The notes beneath the pieces are model-generated. The model searched no databases. It was not told the DNA's origin and worked only from the letters and a program-made list of their open reading frames with translations. A stretch of DNA of 64,000 bases from Methanolacinia petrolearia DSM 11571 (GTDB lineage Archaea; Halobacteriota; Methanomicrobia; Methanomicrobiales; Methanomicrobiaceae). Shown piece after piece: positions 42,323-51,493 of the stretch. Numbering within the stretch: the stretch's first letter is position 1; each line of letters begins with the position of its first letter. A program made the translations under genes and the position numbers. The DNA is taken from the NCBI RefSeq assembly GCF_000147875.1, contig NC_014507.1:806001-870000 (forward strand), written 5' to 3'.

Positions 42323-43405
42323 ATGACTTTTTGTAAGCCCGGTTTGGTAATTTTATTATTGATTGCAGCGATCTGCGTGGTATTCTCCGGTGGATGTATT
42401 GATGAAGGGGATTCTGCTCCTGAAGAGGAGATCGAAACTCCGACGGAGACTCCGGCCGTGACGGCTACGCCAACTGAAGAAGCCACGGCGACGGGAGAGA
42501 ATGTCGATTATTCGGACTCTTACAACTGGCTATCTCTCCCCGGCGTAGATAAAGAGGTCGACGTCTTCTATGTCTACCCGACGGTGAGTGCGAACGAATC
42601 CGGTTCTATGGTTATTTCGGACGACGTGGACAGGGCCCTTGCACAGGGAATCTTCGAAGCACAGGCGAGTGTATACGAGCCGAGTGCAAATGTATTCGCT
42701 CCTTACTACAGGCAGATGTCGACCGGGGTTTCGATGACTTCGGCTGACGAGCTTGCGACGGATACCCCCGAGTTCAAACAGGGTGCGGCCGATGTGCAGG
42801 ATGCATTTGAGTATTATATCGAGAACCTGAACGAAGGACGGCCGTTTATAATCGCAGGTCACAGCCAGGGGACGATGGCCCTGATCGAGCTGATAAAGAA
42901 CCGTTTCGGTGACGACGAAGAGTTACGCAGCCGTATGGTTGCCGCATACCTGATCGGTTATACGGTTACGGACGACGATCTTGCACAGGCCGGACTGACG
43001 GCGGCGACGGGTGCGAATGATACGGGTGTCGTTGTTACATACAATACACAGTCACCGACTTCGGTCGGAGGACCGATGCTCATGGCGGGTGCACACTGCA
43101 TCAATCCGCTCAACTGGAAGACCGACGATACCTATGCCTCAGCCTCAGAGAATCTCGGTGCAAGGTTCTACAATGATTCGACCGGAGAGTTCATTCGAGA
43201 GGTCGCAAATTACTCGGACGCACAGATCAACATGACCTCCGGGGCACTGATGACGAATATTCCAGAGGGAGAGGAGCTTGATATCGGCCCCTATCCCGAG
43301 GGCGTCTATCACCGTTACGACTATGCGTTCTGGTACAGGAATCTTGAGCAGAATGTCAAGGACAGGATCAAAGCGTATATAGGAAGTAAAGTTTTTATCG
43401 CCTAG
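42323..43405 (+). CDS. DUF3089-domain lipoprotein (alpha/beta-hydrolase-like)
   Basis: A 360-residue protein. The N-terminal helix ends with lipobox VFSGGC, then a Thr/Glu/Pro-rich linker (about 30-62), and from NWLSLPGVDKEVDVFYVYPTVSANE on a DUF3089 domain. FIIAGHSQGTMALIELI holds the nucleophile Ser elbow (GHSQG), followed by late Asp/His. The family resembles esterases, substrate unknown. AAGGTG (42311-42316) is six bases before ATG 42323, which decides against GTG 42314. Probably surface-anchored. Confidence 0.87.
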   Translation: MTFCKPGLVILLLIAAICVVFSGGCIDEGDSAPEEEIETPTETPAVTATPTEEATATGENVDYSDSYNWLSLPGVDKEVDVFYVYPTVSANESGSMVISDDVDRALAQGIFEAQASVYEPSANVFAPYYRQMSTGVSMTSADELATDTPEFKQGAADVQDAFEYYIENLNEGRPFIIAGHSQGTMALIELIKNRFGDDEELRSRMVAAYLIGYTVTDDDLAQAGLTAATGANDTGVVVTYNTQSPTSVGGPMLMAGAHCINPLNWKTDDTYASASENLGARFYNDSTGEFIREVANYSDAQINMTSGALMTNIPEGEELDIGPYPEGVYHRYDYAFWYRNLEQNVKDRIKAYIGSKVFIA

Positions 43406-43464
43406 ATCCTGTGGATCTCTTTTCTCTTTTTTTTATGACGTGGGAGATATTTCCAGTCTGCTTA

Positions 43465-44112
43465 TTAACTATTTTGTTCCCTGAAATACCTGCAAAAATC
43501 TTTTATCACGCATCTCTCACAATCAGGTTTTCTCGCGGTACAGATCGCCCTTCCGTGCGAGATCAGCAGGTAGTTCATCTTTCCCCAGGCATCTTTGGGG
43601 AATAAAGCGGTCAGGTCCATTTCGATCTTTACCGGATCTGTGTTGTCCGTCAGCCCGATCCTCCACGAGACCCTCTTTACGTGGGTGTCGACCGCGATCC
43701 CCTCGTCGATCCCGAATGCATGGTTGAGGACGATGTTTGCGGTCTTCCGGCCGACACCGGGGAGGGTGACAAGCTCCTCCATCGTCCGTGGAACCTCGCC
43801 GCCGAAATCACTGCAGAGGATCTTTGACGATTCTATGATGTTCTTCGCCTTTGCCCTGAAGAACCCGGTTTTTTTGATAATCGTCTCGACGTCCTCCTGC
43901 TTCGCCTGTGAAAGTGCAGCGGGGTCCGGGTATTTCGAGAAGAGATCGTCCTTCACCGAGTTTACCATATTGTCTGTAGTCTGGGCCGAAAGGATCGTCA
44001 TTACAAGGATCTGGAACGGGTTGTCAAAGTCGAGAAAGTTGAGATTCGTATCTTCGTCCAGGTATTCCGCTGCGAGGATCGAGTAGATCCTGCATGCCTT
44101 TTCCCGCTGCAT
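43465..44112 (-). CDS. nth: Endonuclease III (DNA glycosylase/AP lyase)
   Basis: A 215-residue base-excision repair enzyme. The helix-hairpin-helix LVTLPGVGRKTANIVLNHAFG includes the catalytic Lys and is followed by the catalytic Asp in AVDTHVKRVSWRIGL. The C-terminus CTARKPDCERCVIKDFC holds the four-cysteine [4Fe-4S] cluster with usual spacing. It removes oxidised pyrimidines. tRNA-Pro lies 13 bp upstream on the same strand. Confidence 0.95.
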   Translation of the reverse strand: MQREKACRIYSILAAEYLDEDTNLNFLDFDNPFQILVMTILSAQTTDNMVNSVKDDLFSKYPDPAALSQAKQEDVETIIKKTGFFRAKAKNIIESSKILCSDFGGEVPRTMEELVTLPGVGRKTANIVLNHAFGIDEGIAVDTHVKRVSWRIGLTDNTDPVKIEMDLTALFPKDAWGKMNYLLISHGRAICTARKPDCERCVIKDFCRYFREQNS

Positions 44113-44125
44113 AAAAAAGACCTGA

Positions 44126-44200
44126 TGGGGTAGGGCAGATTCGAACTGCCGTCAAAGCGTCCCAAACGCTCTAGGATGGACCAGGCTACCCTACTACCCC
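44126..44200 (-). tRNA. tRNA-Pro (TGG anticodon)
   Basis: On the minus strand the acceptor GGGGTAG pairs with CTACCCC, with discriminator A and no CCA. The anticodon stem GAGCG/CGCTT encloses loop TTTGGGA, so the anticodon is TGG. The T arm is GGCAGTTCGAATCTGCC. No intron. It is 13 bp upstream of nth and may share a transcript. Confidence 0.94.
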
Positions 44201-44263
44201 GTTTTTACCTAAATAAATGTGTGTTTTTTGTAAAAATAACTGCCGATATTGATTATACGCAGA

Positions 44264-44971
44264 TTATATCCCGTCGAGCGGGTTCGCACCGCCGGGAGAC
44301 ACTATGCTTCCGCTGAATTTCCCGTCGATCAGGGCGTCCCTCAGGTTTTCGGGTCTTCTTCCGTCTATAACCACAAGCGGAATTCCGCTTCTCTTCAGGA
44401 CCTTTGCCGCAACGAGGTCGATGACCGTATTCGAGCCCGCTTCCATCCCTGCCCCGGATACAATATCGAGAAGTTCGTCCGGCGTGATGCTTTCGTATTT
44501 TACTGCGCCGGGATTCTTCTTCGGGTCTTCGGAGTAAATCCCGTCGATCGATGTTACGTTGACGAAGAAGTCAGCACCGGCCCTTTCCGCAAGAACGGCT
44601 GAGACCGCGTCCGTGGTCTGTGCGGGTGTAACGCCGCCCATCACGACGATCTTTCCAGAATCTCCGGCAATGAGCGCTTCGGTATAATCTTCCGGCACCG
44701 ACCTGTATGCTGCATCCCCGAGCGCCCATACGAGCATTGATGCGTTTATCCTCGTGACAAGAATCCCGAGTTCGTCGGATGTCGCCTCGTCGATCCCGAG
44801 CAATCTTGCCTGATCGATATATCTCCGGGCCTCTCCCCCTCCCCCAACGACTACATAGACGGCATACTTTTTCGACAATTCCTTCAGGATTCCGGAAAAT
44901 TTACTGATATTGTTGGATTCAAGCGACGGAACAAGAATCGAACCTCCGACTGACAGGACAATCTTTTTCAT
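44264..44971 (-). CDS. pyrH: UMP kinase (archaeal type)
   Basis: A 235-residue amino-acid-kinase-fold enzyme that makes UDP from UMP and ATP. Motifs: MKKIVLSVGGSI, YVVVGGGGEARRYIDQARLLGIDEATSDELGILVTRINASMLVWALGD, VVMGGVTPAQTTDAVSAVLAERAGADFFVNVTSIDGIYSEDPKKNP and the C-terminal GTVV/IVSPGG end. The conserved start MKKIV.S.GGS fixes ATG 44971; no ribosome site stands close to it, so the mRNA may be leaderless. Confidence 0.94.
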   Translation of the reverse strand: MKKIVLSVGGSILVPSLESNNISKFSGILKELSKKYAVYVVVGGGGEARRYIDQARLLGIDEATSDELGILVTRINASMLVWALGDAAYRSVPEDYTEALIAGDSGKIVVMGGVTPAQTTDAVSAVLAERAGADFFVNVTSIDGIYSEDPKKNPGAVKYESITPDELLDIVSGAGMEAGSNTVIDLVAAKVLKRSGIPLVVIDGRRPENLRDALIDGKFSGSIVSPGGANPLDGI

Positions 44972-45134
44972 TCTGGCTGAATTATTTGCCTCCAATGAAA
45001 TATAATTATTCAAGTCTGGCGATTGCAGTGAAAATAAATTTCATGGGGTACCGCGGATCAATACAATGATCAATACAATAATATGATCCCCGGTGGAAAG
45101 ACCGTAGCAGGAAAATCCGGAGGCCGTGATATCC

Positions 45135-46151
45135 ATGCCCCATGTTGCAGAATTATATGATAAAATCGAGGAGGACGCCGTCAGGTGCAGGGTGTGCAGC
45201 CACAGGTGTAGGATCGGCGAAGGCAAAAGCGGGATCTGCGGGATGAGGAAAAACCGCGGCGGGACTCTCTACGCGGAAAATTACGCGAAAGTCGTCGCTG
45301 AAGCTGTAGATCCAATCGAGAAGAAGCCTCTCTACCATTTCCTTCCCGGGACGAATGTCTACTCACTCGGCGGACTGGGATGCAACTTCCACTGCACGCA
45401 CTGCCAGAACTGGCAGATCTCGCAGGACCACGACCTGACCGGAATGTACAGGACTATTTCTCCGGAGGAAGGCGTCCGGCGGGCGGTCTCAACCCGGTGC
45501 CGGAGCATCGCGTGGACATACAACGAACCGACGATCTGGCACGAGTACGCAAAGGACATGGGAAATCTCGCGAAGAAGGAGTCCTTCGGGACGGTCTACG
45601 TGACCAACGGTTACATGACCGAGGAAGCCCTCGACGATCTCTCGCCAATGCTTGACGCATTCAGGGTGGACCTGAAGTCTTTCTCCGACGAATTCTACAA
45701 AAAGATCTGCGGTGCCCGTCTCCAGCCCGTCCTGGATTCGACGATCCGGGCGAAGGAGCTCGGTATGCATATAGAGACCGTCACTCTCGTGATCCCGGGT
45801 GTAAACGACAGCATGGAGGAGATGATGGCTCTTGTCGGCTGGGTGCTTGAAAGCCTCGGCCCGGACGTGCCCATGCACTTCACCGCCTTTCACCCGGATT
45901 TCAGGATGACCGGTGTTCCGCCGACACCCGTGAAGACGCTCGAGAAGATCCACGACATGGCTGTCGAAAAAGGCGTCCGGTATGTATATACAGGAAATGT
46001 CCCTACTAACCGGTACAACAATACTTACTGCCCTGAGTGCGGGAACCTGCTGATAGAGAGAGCCGGGTTTTCCGCCGGGATTTTAGGTCTTGAAGGGACA
46101 ACCTGTAGCAAATGCGGTGCGAAGATCCCGATAGTGACTGATGTAAAATGA
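45135..46151 (+). CDS. amrS: AmmeMemoRadiSam-system radical SAM enzyme
   Basis: A 338-residue protein of the AmrS family. An N-terminal Cys segment (CRVCSHRCRIGEGKSGICGMR) precedes the radical SAM core, whose cluster motif is CNFHCTHCQNW. GTVYVTNGYMTEEALDDL and DLKSFSDEFYKKICGARLQPVLD are typical. The C-terminus has two zinc-like CxxC pairs (CPECGNLL, CSKCGAKI). AmrS is commonly near MEMO and AMMECR1 genes; neither is in this window. The modified substrate is unknown. GGAGG eleven bases upstream favours ATG 45135. Confidence 0.93.
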   Translation: MPHVAELYDKIEEDAVRCRVCSHRCRIGEGKSGICGMRKNRGGTLYAENYAKVVAEAVDPIEKKPLYHFLPGTNVYSLGGLGCNFHCTHCQNWQISQDHDLTGMYRTISPEEGVRRAVSTRCRSIAWTYNEPTIWHEYAKDMGNLAKKESFGTVYVTNGYMTEEALDDLSPMLDAFRVDLKSFSDEFYKKICGARLQPVLDSTIRAKELGMHIETVTLVIPGVNDSMEEMMALVGWVLESLGPDVPMHFTAFHPDFRMTGVPPTPVKTLEKIHDMAVEKGVRYVYTGNVPTNRYNNTYCPECGNLLIERAGFSAGILGLEGTTCSKCGAKIPIVTDVK

Positions 46152-46173
46152 TCTCTTCTTATTTTTTTGAACC

Positions 46174-46659
46174 ATGAAAAATTCATTTCTGGCAGACAGG
46201 ATGCTCGGAACGCTTGCGAAGTACCTGAGGTTTCTGGACTACGACACGCTCTCCGCCGATACGCTCGAGCCCGGAAACACCCGCGAGGACACGGTCCTGC
46301 TCGGGATCGCACGATCAGACGGGCGGATACTTCTTACGAGGGACAGGGAGCTCTCGTGCCGCGGGGGGGAGTGCGTATTCCTGGAGTCCGAAGACGCTGT
46401 AGGGCAGGTGAGGCAGCTCGTCGAGGAGGGCCTGATCGATCCCGACCTGACTCTCAGGATGCACCGGTGCTCGGTCTGCAACCATGTATTGCGGAAAGCG
46501 AAGCAGGACGAGATCGACGGATGTAGCTACGCCCCGAAGGATAAAGCAGGCAAAAAATTCGCATGGTGCCCTGTATGCGGCAGGCTCTACTGGATGGGGT
46601 CACATGCGGCAAATCTCGAAGAAAAACTGAAGGAGATCTCGCCCGGAAAGGGCGATTAA
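46174..46659 (+). CDS. Mut7-C PIN-like ribonuclease-domain protein
   Basis: A 161-residue protein. FLADRMLGTLAKYLRFLDYDT and DGRILLTRDREL are the acidic motifs of the Mut7-C PIN-like fold, followed by a C-terminal zinc ribbon (CSVCNHVL ... CPVCGRLYWMGSH). The family is named after a C. elegans RNase D domain appendage; ribonuclease activity is predicted, not shown. It starts 22 bp after amrS and could be cotranscribed. Confidence 0.9.
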   Translation: MKNSFLADRMLGTLAKYLRFLDYDTLSADTLEPGNTREDTVLLGIARSDGRILLTRDRELSCRGGECVFLESEDAVGQVRQLVEEGLIDPDLTLRMHRCSVCNHVLRKAKQDEIDGCSYAPKDKAGKKFAWCPVCGRLYWMGSHAANLEEKLKEISPGKGD

Positions 46660-46665
46660 AATAGT

Positions 46666-47331
46666 CTAAAGCCAGCCTTTTTCTTTCCAGTAATCGTATT
46701 CGTGTGTCCACTCGTCCTTCTGGAATAAGACGAGATTCTTCATCCTCTCGTGCATCCCGTCGTGAAAAGCTTCCTGTTCCGGGTAGACTCTCTTCTCCGA
46801 GATAGCAGCGACGAGATCCTTTCCAAGTTCGTAGGATCTCCTGCAGGCATCTCCGAACGCCTCGTCTCCTTCGGCCAAAACCGCGTATGCGTCTCCTGTC
46901 GTGTTCGCGCCCATAACCTGGAGGGTGTTGTTCATGTAGTCGCAGACGATGTCTGCGTTTCCTCCTCCCGCGGTCGATACGGAAAATCCGTATTTACCGA
47001 GGAGCATCTGGCAGTGGACAACGTCGGGCATCCTGTCGAAGAGCGTCTTGAGCTGTGCAGTGACCGAGTTGATGTAAACCGGAGATCCCAGTATTATTCC
47101 GTCGCTTTCAAGGATCAGGTCGAGGATCTCCTCGTAATCGTCGCCCTGTATACAGCTTCCGGTGGAGTAGCAGGTGCTGCATCCTGTGCAGTAGCCGATA
47201 TCCATCTCGGTGATGTCGATGAAAAGAACCTCCGCTCCCGCATCTTCGGCTCCCTTCAGAGCCGATTCAATCAGCCTGTAGGTGTTGCCTTTTTTCCCTC
47301 TCGGGCTACCGAGCAGTGCAAGTATTTTCAT
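46666..47331 (-). CDS. Iron-sulfur flavoprotein (NADPH-dependent FMN reductase family)
   Basis: A 221-residue protein: flavodoxin-like FMN site MKILALLGSPRGKKGNTYRLI, cluster-like YCTGCSTCYSTGSCIQGDDYEEI, and SPVYINSVTAQLKTLFDR. This arrangement matches archaeal iron-sulfur flavoproteins (Isf), electron carriers thought to protect from oxygen. The compact CX2CX2CX5C spacing suits a [4Fe-4S] cluster. The upstream lipoprotein gene overlaps its start by 4 bp, so they are coupled. Confidence 0.9.
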   Translation of the reverse strand: MKILALLGSPRGKKGNTYRLIESALKGAEDAGAEVLFIDITEMDIGYCTGCSTCYSTGSCIQGDDYEEILDLILESDGIILGSPVYINSVTAQLKTLFDRMPDVVHCQMLLGKYGFSVSTAGGGNADIVCDYMNNTLQVMGANTTGDAYAVLAEGDEAFGDACRRSYELGKDLVAAISEKRVYPEQEAFHDGMHERMKNLVLFQKDEWTHEYDYWKEKGWL

Positions 47332-47732
47332 TTCTCGTCCCTCGAAATATCTACTTCCAGTTTATATGCAGTTCCGCATTCTCCGTTAAGACTGACCGAA
47401 AAGCCCTGGTGATCCCCTGCCTCGATCACTTCGAAGTATTTGCTGTAAGTATCAACGACTTCATTTGTCGAGGGATCGACAAGATTGCATCTTGCAACGA
47501 CGTTCCGTGCGTCGTCCGCTCCGTTGTTCCTGACATCGACCGTCTCCACTCTGTAATAGCATGTCCCGTCCGACCTGTAGTGCTGTACCGGGCCGGACGA
47601 AAGTGAGTAGGTGAGACCTTCCGAATAGCCCGATGAGTCCCCGCCTGAAGACTGCGAGCCGGAATCCGTGCATCCTGCCGATACGAACAGGGCAAGCATT
47701 ATGGCTGCGATAAGGAATAATCCGATCTTCAT
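47328..47732 (-). CDS. Small lipoprotein coupled to the flavoprotein gene
   Basis: About 134 residues. MKIGLFLIAAIMLALFVSAGC ends in a lipobox, followed by a Ser/Gly linker and a beta domain (HYRSDGTCYYRVETVDVRNNGADDARNVVARCNLVD), reminiscent of a CARDB/FxLYD-type domain. Not recognised to family level. Its end overlaps the flavoprotein start. GGAGTTGGAGAA is just before ATG 47732, which decides it over ATG 47771. Confidence 0.73.
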   Translation of the reverse strand: MKIGLFLIAAIMLALFVSAGCTDSGSQSSGGDSSGYSEGLTYSLSSGPVQHYRSDGTCYYRVETVDVRNNGADDARNVVARCNLVDPSTNEVVDTYSKYFEVIEAGDHQGFSVSLNGECGTAYKLEVDISRDEK

Positions 47733-47835
47733 TTCTCCAACTCCTATATATGATATGACTTCGCCGGACAATTTATAAATATCCCGGAAAATGGAATTGA
47801 TTTATCTTTCATTCGGTTGAAAATAAGATGGGAGA

Positions 47836-49197
47836 GTGAAGAATATATCAACAGGATCAATTATTCTTGCCGGAGGAGTCGGAACAAGGCTCTGGCCCCT
47901 TTCAAGAGAGCAGTTCCCGAAACAGTTCCTTAAACTGAACGGAGCATCGTTCTTCCAGGATACATATACAAGAGCCCTCAGGATCTCTTCCCCGGAGGAG
48001 ATCGTAGTAGTTACGAACGAAAACTTCAGGTACCACGTGAAGAACCAGGTCGAGGAGCTGGGCTATTCGATAGATGACAGCCGGATCCTCCTCGAGAGCG
48101 AAGGGAAGAATACTCTCCCTGCAATAACATGGGGCGTTCGTGTTCTGTACGACATCTTCGGGGATATTCCGGTAGCCGTGTTCCCGAGCGATCACATACT
48201 CGATGAAAAGGCTATGGACATAATAAAGAATTCCGCCCCTCTTGCAAAAAAGAACCTCGTAGTGTTCGGGATTAAACCGACCGCCCCCCTCACCGGTTAC
48301 GGCTACATAAAACCCGGGGAAGCCCTCGACGGGGGATTTGCCGTAAAAGAGTTCAAAGAGAAACCCGGCCCGGAAAAGGCGAAGGAGTATATGGACTCCG
48401 GTTACCTATGGAACAGCGGGATGTTCCTGTTCAGCCCGGAGGTCTTCTTCGAAGAGCTGAAGAAGTACCGGCCTGATATGTATGAAGAGTTCGAAAGACC
48501 TCATCCCGATTACTCCGGGGTCGAGTCGATCTCGATAGATTACGGCCTTCTCGAAGTATCCGACAGGGTCGCTGTCGTCCCGCTGGCCCTGAGATGGAAC
48601 GATCTCGGGAGCTTCAGGGCCCTCTACGAAAACTCCGGAAAGGATGATAACGGGAATGCCGGTGATGCGGAGTTTGTCGGTTCTGAGAACAACTTCGTAT
48701 ATTCGAAGGATAAAAAGGTCGCAGTCCTCGGAATGACTAACACGGCGATTATCGACTCCGGTGATGCTCTTTTAGTCTGTGACCTTGATAATACGGAATC
48801 GGTAAAGGAGCTTGTGGGGATATACGCGAGCCGCGGCGATGACATCACCAAGTATCACCTGACCGTTCACCGTCCCTGGGGTTCGTACACGATACTCGAG
48901 TCAAAAGAATTCTTTAAAATAAAGAGAGTGACGGTAAATCCGATGAAATACCTATCTCTTCAGCTCCATCACCACCGGAGCGAACACTGGGTAGTCGTGA
49001 GCGGAACTGCAGAGGTGCAGCTCGGGGACAAGACCATGAATATATCGAGGGGGCAGAGCACATTTGTGGGTGAGGGTGTCGTTCACAGGCTCGGGAATCC
49101 CGGAAAGATTCCTCTCGAGGTGATCGAGATCCAGATCGGTGAGTACCTTGAAGAGGACGACATCGTCAGGTTCGACGACGATTTTGGAAGGGTTTAA
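47836..49197 (+). CDS. manC: Mannose-1-phosphate guanylyltransferase / mannose-6-phosphate isomerase
   Basis: A 453-residue bifunctional enzyme. The N-terminal nucleotidyltransferase has SIILAGGVGTRLWPLSREQFPKQFLKL (residues about 8-34), FPSDHIL and the FKEKPGPEKAKEYMDSGYLWNSGMFLF stretch. The C-terminal cupin isomerase carries VHRPWGSYTILE, SLQLHHHRSEHWVVVSGTAEVQ and the final RFDDDFGR. It supplies GDP-mannose for surface glycans. The start is GTG: an upstream in-frame stop at 47824 leaves no other choice. Confidence 0.95.
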   Translation: MKNISTGSIILAGGVGTRLWPLSREQFPKQFLKLNGASFFQDTYTRALRISSPEEIVVVTNENFRYHVKNQVEELGYSIDDSRILLESEGKNTLPAITWGVRVLYDIFGDIPVAVFPSDHILDEKAMDIIKNSAPLAKKNLVVFGIKPTAPLTGYGYIKPGEALDGGFAVKEFKEKPGPEKAKEYMDSGYLWNSGMFLFSPEVFFEELKKYRPDMYEEFERPHPDYSGVESISIDYGLLEVSDRVAVVPLALRWNDLGSFRALYENSGKDDNGNAGDAEFVGSENNFVYSKDKKVAVLGMTNTAIIDSGDALLVCDLDNTESVKELVGIYASRGDDITKYHLTVHRPWGSYTILESKEFFKIKRVTVNPMKYLSLQLHHHRSEHWVVVSGTAEVQLGDKTMNISRGQSTFVGEGVVHRLGNPGKIPLEVIEIQIGEYLEEDDIVRFDDDFGRV

Positions 49198-49220
49198 AAA
49201 AATATAAAATAAAAAAATTG

Positions 49221-49673
49221 TTATTCTTTTTTCGGTTCTGCTGCATGTTCCGGAGTCAATGAATCGGCCTTTTTTATGAAGAAATAACCGGCTGTCAGTG
49301 CGAATACAACCACGCCGATTCCAAGAAGAATATCGTTCGTGATTGTCATCGGATCGATTATGATGATCTTTCTTGCGACGGCGATTATTGCAAGTATGAT
49401 GACGATCTCGACCTGTATCTTCCGCGTCTCGAGGAACGATTTAATCGTCTCCATGAGTTCGAGGCCGATGAGGATTAACAGGAAGAACTCGAATGCCGCG
49501 AGAATTCCCTTCGTTTCGAGCTTTAACATCGTATCGTCAAAGAACAGTGCATCTATTATCAAATAGGCAAGTTCTAAGGTCGAAAAGATGAGGATTGCTA
49601 TCAGTATCACCATGAGGATAAGATAGATCACGACCTCGATGTCGGTAATGCATTTTAGAACTTTCTTCTCCAT
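49221..49673 (-). CDS. PsiE-family membrane protein
   Basis: A 150-residue protein with four TMs (about 12-36, 54-76, 83-105 and 112-133). The text EFFLLILIGLELMETIKSFL and EIVIILAIIAVARKIIIIDP matches the phosphate-starvation-inducible PsiE family. The function is unknown. It is convergent with manC. Confidence 0.88.
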   Translation of the reverse strand: MEKKVLKCITDIEVVIYLILMVILIAILIFSTLELAYLIIDALFFDDTMLKLETKGILAAFEFFLLILIGLELMETIKSFLETRKIQVEIVIILAIIAVARKIIIIDPMTITNDILLGIGVVVFALTAGYFFIKKADSLTPEHAAEPKKE

Positions 49674-49770
49674 CTGTACTCCTTTTATCGGTTGTGGATA
49701 TATATTTTAATTGCCTTTTCTATCCGGAAAATGTTACTAATCCCGAATTCAAGATATTATGTGATATATA

Positions 49771-50571
49771 ATGCCCCGGCAGAAGAGAAGAAAAAGCAGC
49801 GGCAACCCGTGCTTTCCAGGGGGAATTCCCGGGGGATTCGATGTAATAGGGGATATTGCGGTCGTAAACATCCCTGCTGAATATGAAGATTATTGTAGCG
49901 AGGTTGCCGCTTATATTGCCGGGAAAAGAAAGAATGTCAGGACGGTTCTCAACCGTACGGCTTCCGCAGGGAGCGACTTCAGGGTCCCCGGCTTTGAGGT
50001 AATCTACGGAGATCCCCGTACTGTAACGGTTCACAGGGAGTCCGGACTCTCTTACATGGTCGATCTTAAGGATTCATTCTTCAACCCGCGGCTCTGCACG
50101 GAGCGGATGCGGGTTGCTGCGATGGTAAACGGAAACGAGATAGTCCTTGTCCCTTTTGCCGGCGTAGGGCCGTTCGCGATCCTTCCTGCAAAAAGAGGTG
50201 CGAATGTTTATGCAGTCGAGATGAACCCGGCCGCCTGCGGGTGGCTCCGGAAGAACATGGAGTTAAACGATGCCAGCGGGAGCCTCGAGATCATACGCGG
50301 GGATGCACACGATATTCCTGATATTTTTTCTACTGAGTTCGACCGTGCAATCGTCCCAGCTCCCTATGGGTTTGAAGAGTCCCTGATCCTCTCCGCGTCC
50401 TGCGTGAAGAAAGGCGGATTCATTCATTTTTATACGTTCAAAAGACCTTCCGAGATCGACGGACTGAGGGAATCCTACGAAAGATCCGGTTTTGAAACCG
50501 TCTCCGTCCGGCGCTGCGGTAACGTTGCGAAGGGCGTTGCCAGGTGGGCGTTCGATCTCCGGAAGATCTGA
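49771..50571 (+). CDS. Trm5-family tRNA methyltransferase
   Basis: A 266-residue class I SAM methyltransferase. IGDIAVVNIPAE is the Trm5 D2-like opening, then DLKDSFFNPRLCTERMRVAAMV, the SAM site VLVPFAGVGPFAILPAKRGANVYAVEMNPAACGWLRKN and a PAPYG motif IV (NPPY in other members). Trm5/Tyw2 enzymes methylate G37 or transfer an aminocarboxypropyl group in wybutosine synthesis; VAKGVARWAFDL at the end fits Trm5. The replaced NPPY first residue leaves subfamily (Trm5a/b/c or Taw2) open. Confidence 0.86.
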   Translation: MPRQKRRKSSGNPCFPGGIPGGFDVIGDIAVVNIPAEYEDYCSEVAAYIAGKRKNVRTVLNRTASAGSDFRVPGFEVIYGDPRTVTVHRESGLSYMVDLKDSFFNPRLCTERMRVAAMVNGNEIVLVPFAGVGPFAILPAKRGANVYAVEMNPAACGWLRKNMELNDASGSLEIIRGDAHDIPDIFSTEFDRAIVPAPYGFEESLILSASCVKKGGFIHFYTFKRPSEIDGLRESYERSGFETVSVRRCGNVAKGVARWAFDLRKI

Positions 50572-50580
50572 AAGGAGAGA

Positions 50581-51423
50581 TCAGAAACCATGAGCCGATG
50601 AGAGATTCTCCCCGTCTGCCGAACAGATCCCTGTTACTTTTTCATATATCGCCCGGTTTGAATTCCTGAGATATTCGGAATAATATTCCGCCCGGACCGG
50701 CCTGTCGATGGTCTTTAAGGGATCGAGAACTATCCATCCTTCTTCTGTCAATGCCTCTGCGAACTTGTGATCGTAGCCGTACATGATCACGAACCGTGTC
50801 GGAATATCCATCGTCCTGTTCACTAGAAATGCAACGGCCCGTGCATATTCGCTGCAGTTTCCTCTGCCGTCAACTGCGGTCAGCTTTTCGAGGCCGTTCA
50901 TATCGAAGAGATAATGGTACAATAGCAGGTGAAATCTGTACACACCGTTTCCGGGAAAGATGCTCCGTACCGGAACCGGGTTCCTGATATCGTTTCCCGA
51001 AGATGAAAACGAATCGAGATATCGTGTCGATATATTCCATGCAGTTGCTGACTTGTCGTCCCCTGCCTGAAGCTGCTCTTTGGCAAACATTCTGTAATCC
51101 TTCTCGATCGTTCTGTATCCAGCCTCAATGTCGAGTATAAAAGTTGCCTGCGGTGCGAGCCACAGGATTATAATGATTCCCGCCAGCGGAAGGATTCCTT
51201 TTCCATCTTCCAGGTATCTCCACAAAAGAACAATCAGTACCGGAACCAGCAACGCGATCTCTATTGCGACTGCAAGGGGGAGCGGATGGTCTGCGGGAAA
51301 AATTATCAGGATATTCTGCAGGAGAAATAAGGCATAAGCTGAGACGATAACCACAGCGGTTCCTAAGAATACAAAGATAACTGTTCTCTTTAAGATGTCA
51401 TCACTGATGGAAAAAGGCGGCAT
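50581..51423 (-). CDS. Membrane protein with transglutaminase-like domain
   Basis: A 280-residue protein with three TMs in the first 100 residues, then an outer or cytoplasmic domain (about 125-265) holding the transglutaminase triad: GRGNCSEYARAVAFLVNRTMDIPTRFV (Cys), YDHKFAEALTEEGWIVLDP (His and Asp). In archaea such domains often act as proteases or surface-protein processing enzymes. It is convergent with the Trm5 gene with a 9-bp gap. Confidence 0.85.
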   Translation of the reverse strand: MPPFSISDDILKRTVIFVFLGTAVVIVSAYALFLLQNILIIFPADHPLPLAVAIEIALLVPVLIVLLWRYLEDGKGILPLAGIIIILWLAPQATFILDIEAGYRTIEKDYRMFAKEQLQAGDDKSATAWNISTRYLDSFSSSGNDIRNPVPVRSIFPGNGVYRFHLLLYHYLFDMNGLEKLTAVDGRGNCSEYARAVAFLVNRTMDIPTRFVIMYGYDHKFAEALTEEGWIVLDPLKTIDRPVRAEYYSEYLRNSNRAIYEKVTGICSADGENLSSAHGF

Positions 51424-51493
51424 GATGCAGTCCTTAACGGACTATTGTCTCATCCCTGTCTATCTGTATTTTTATTGCGGCAAAAAAAGAGGT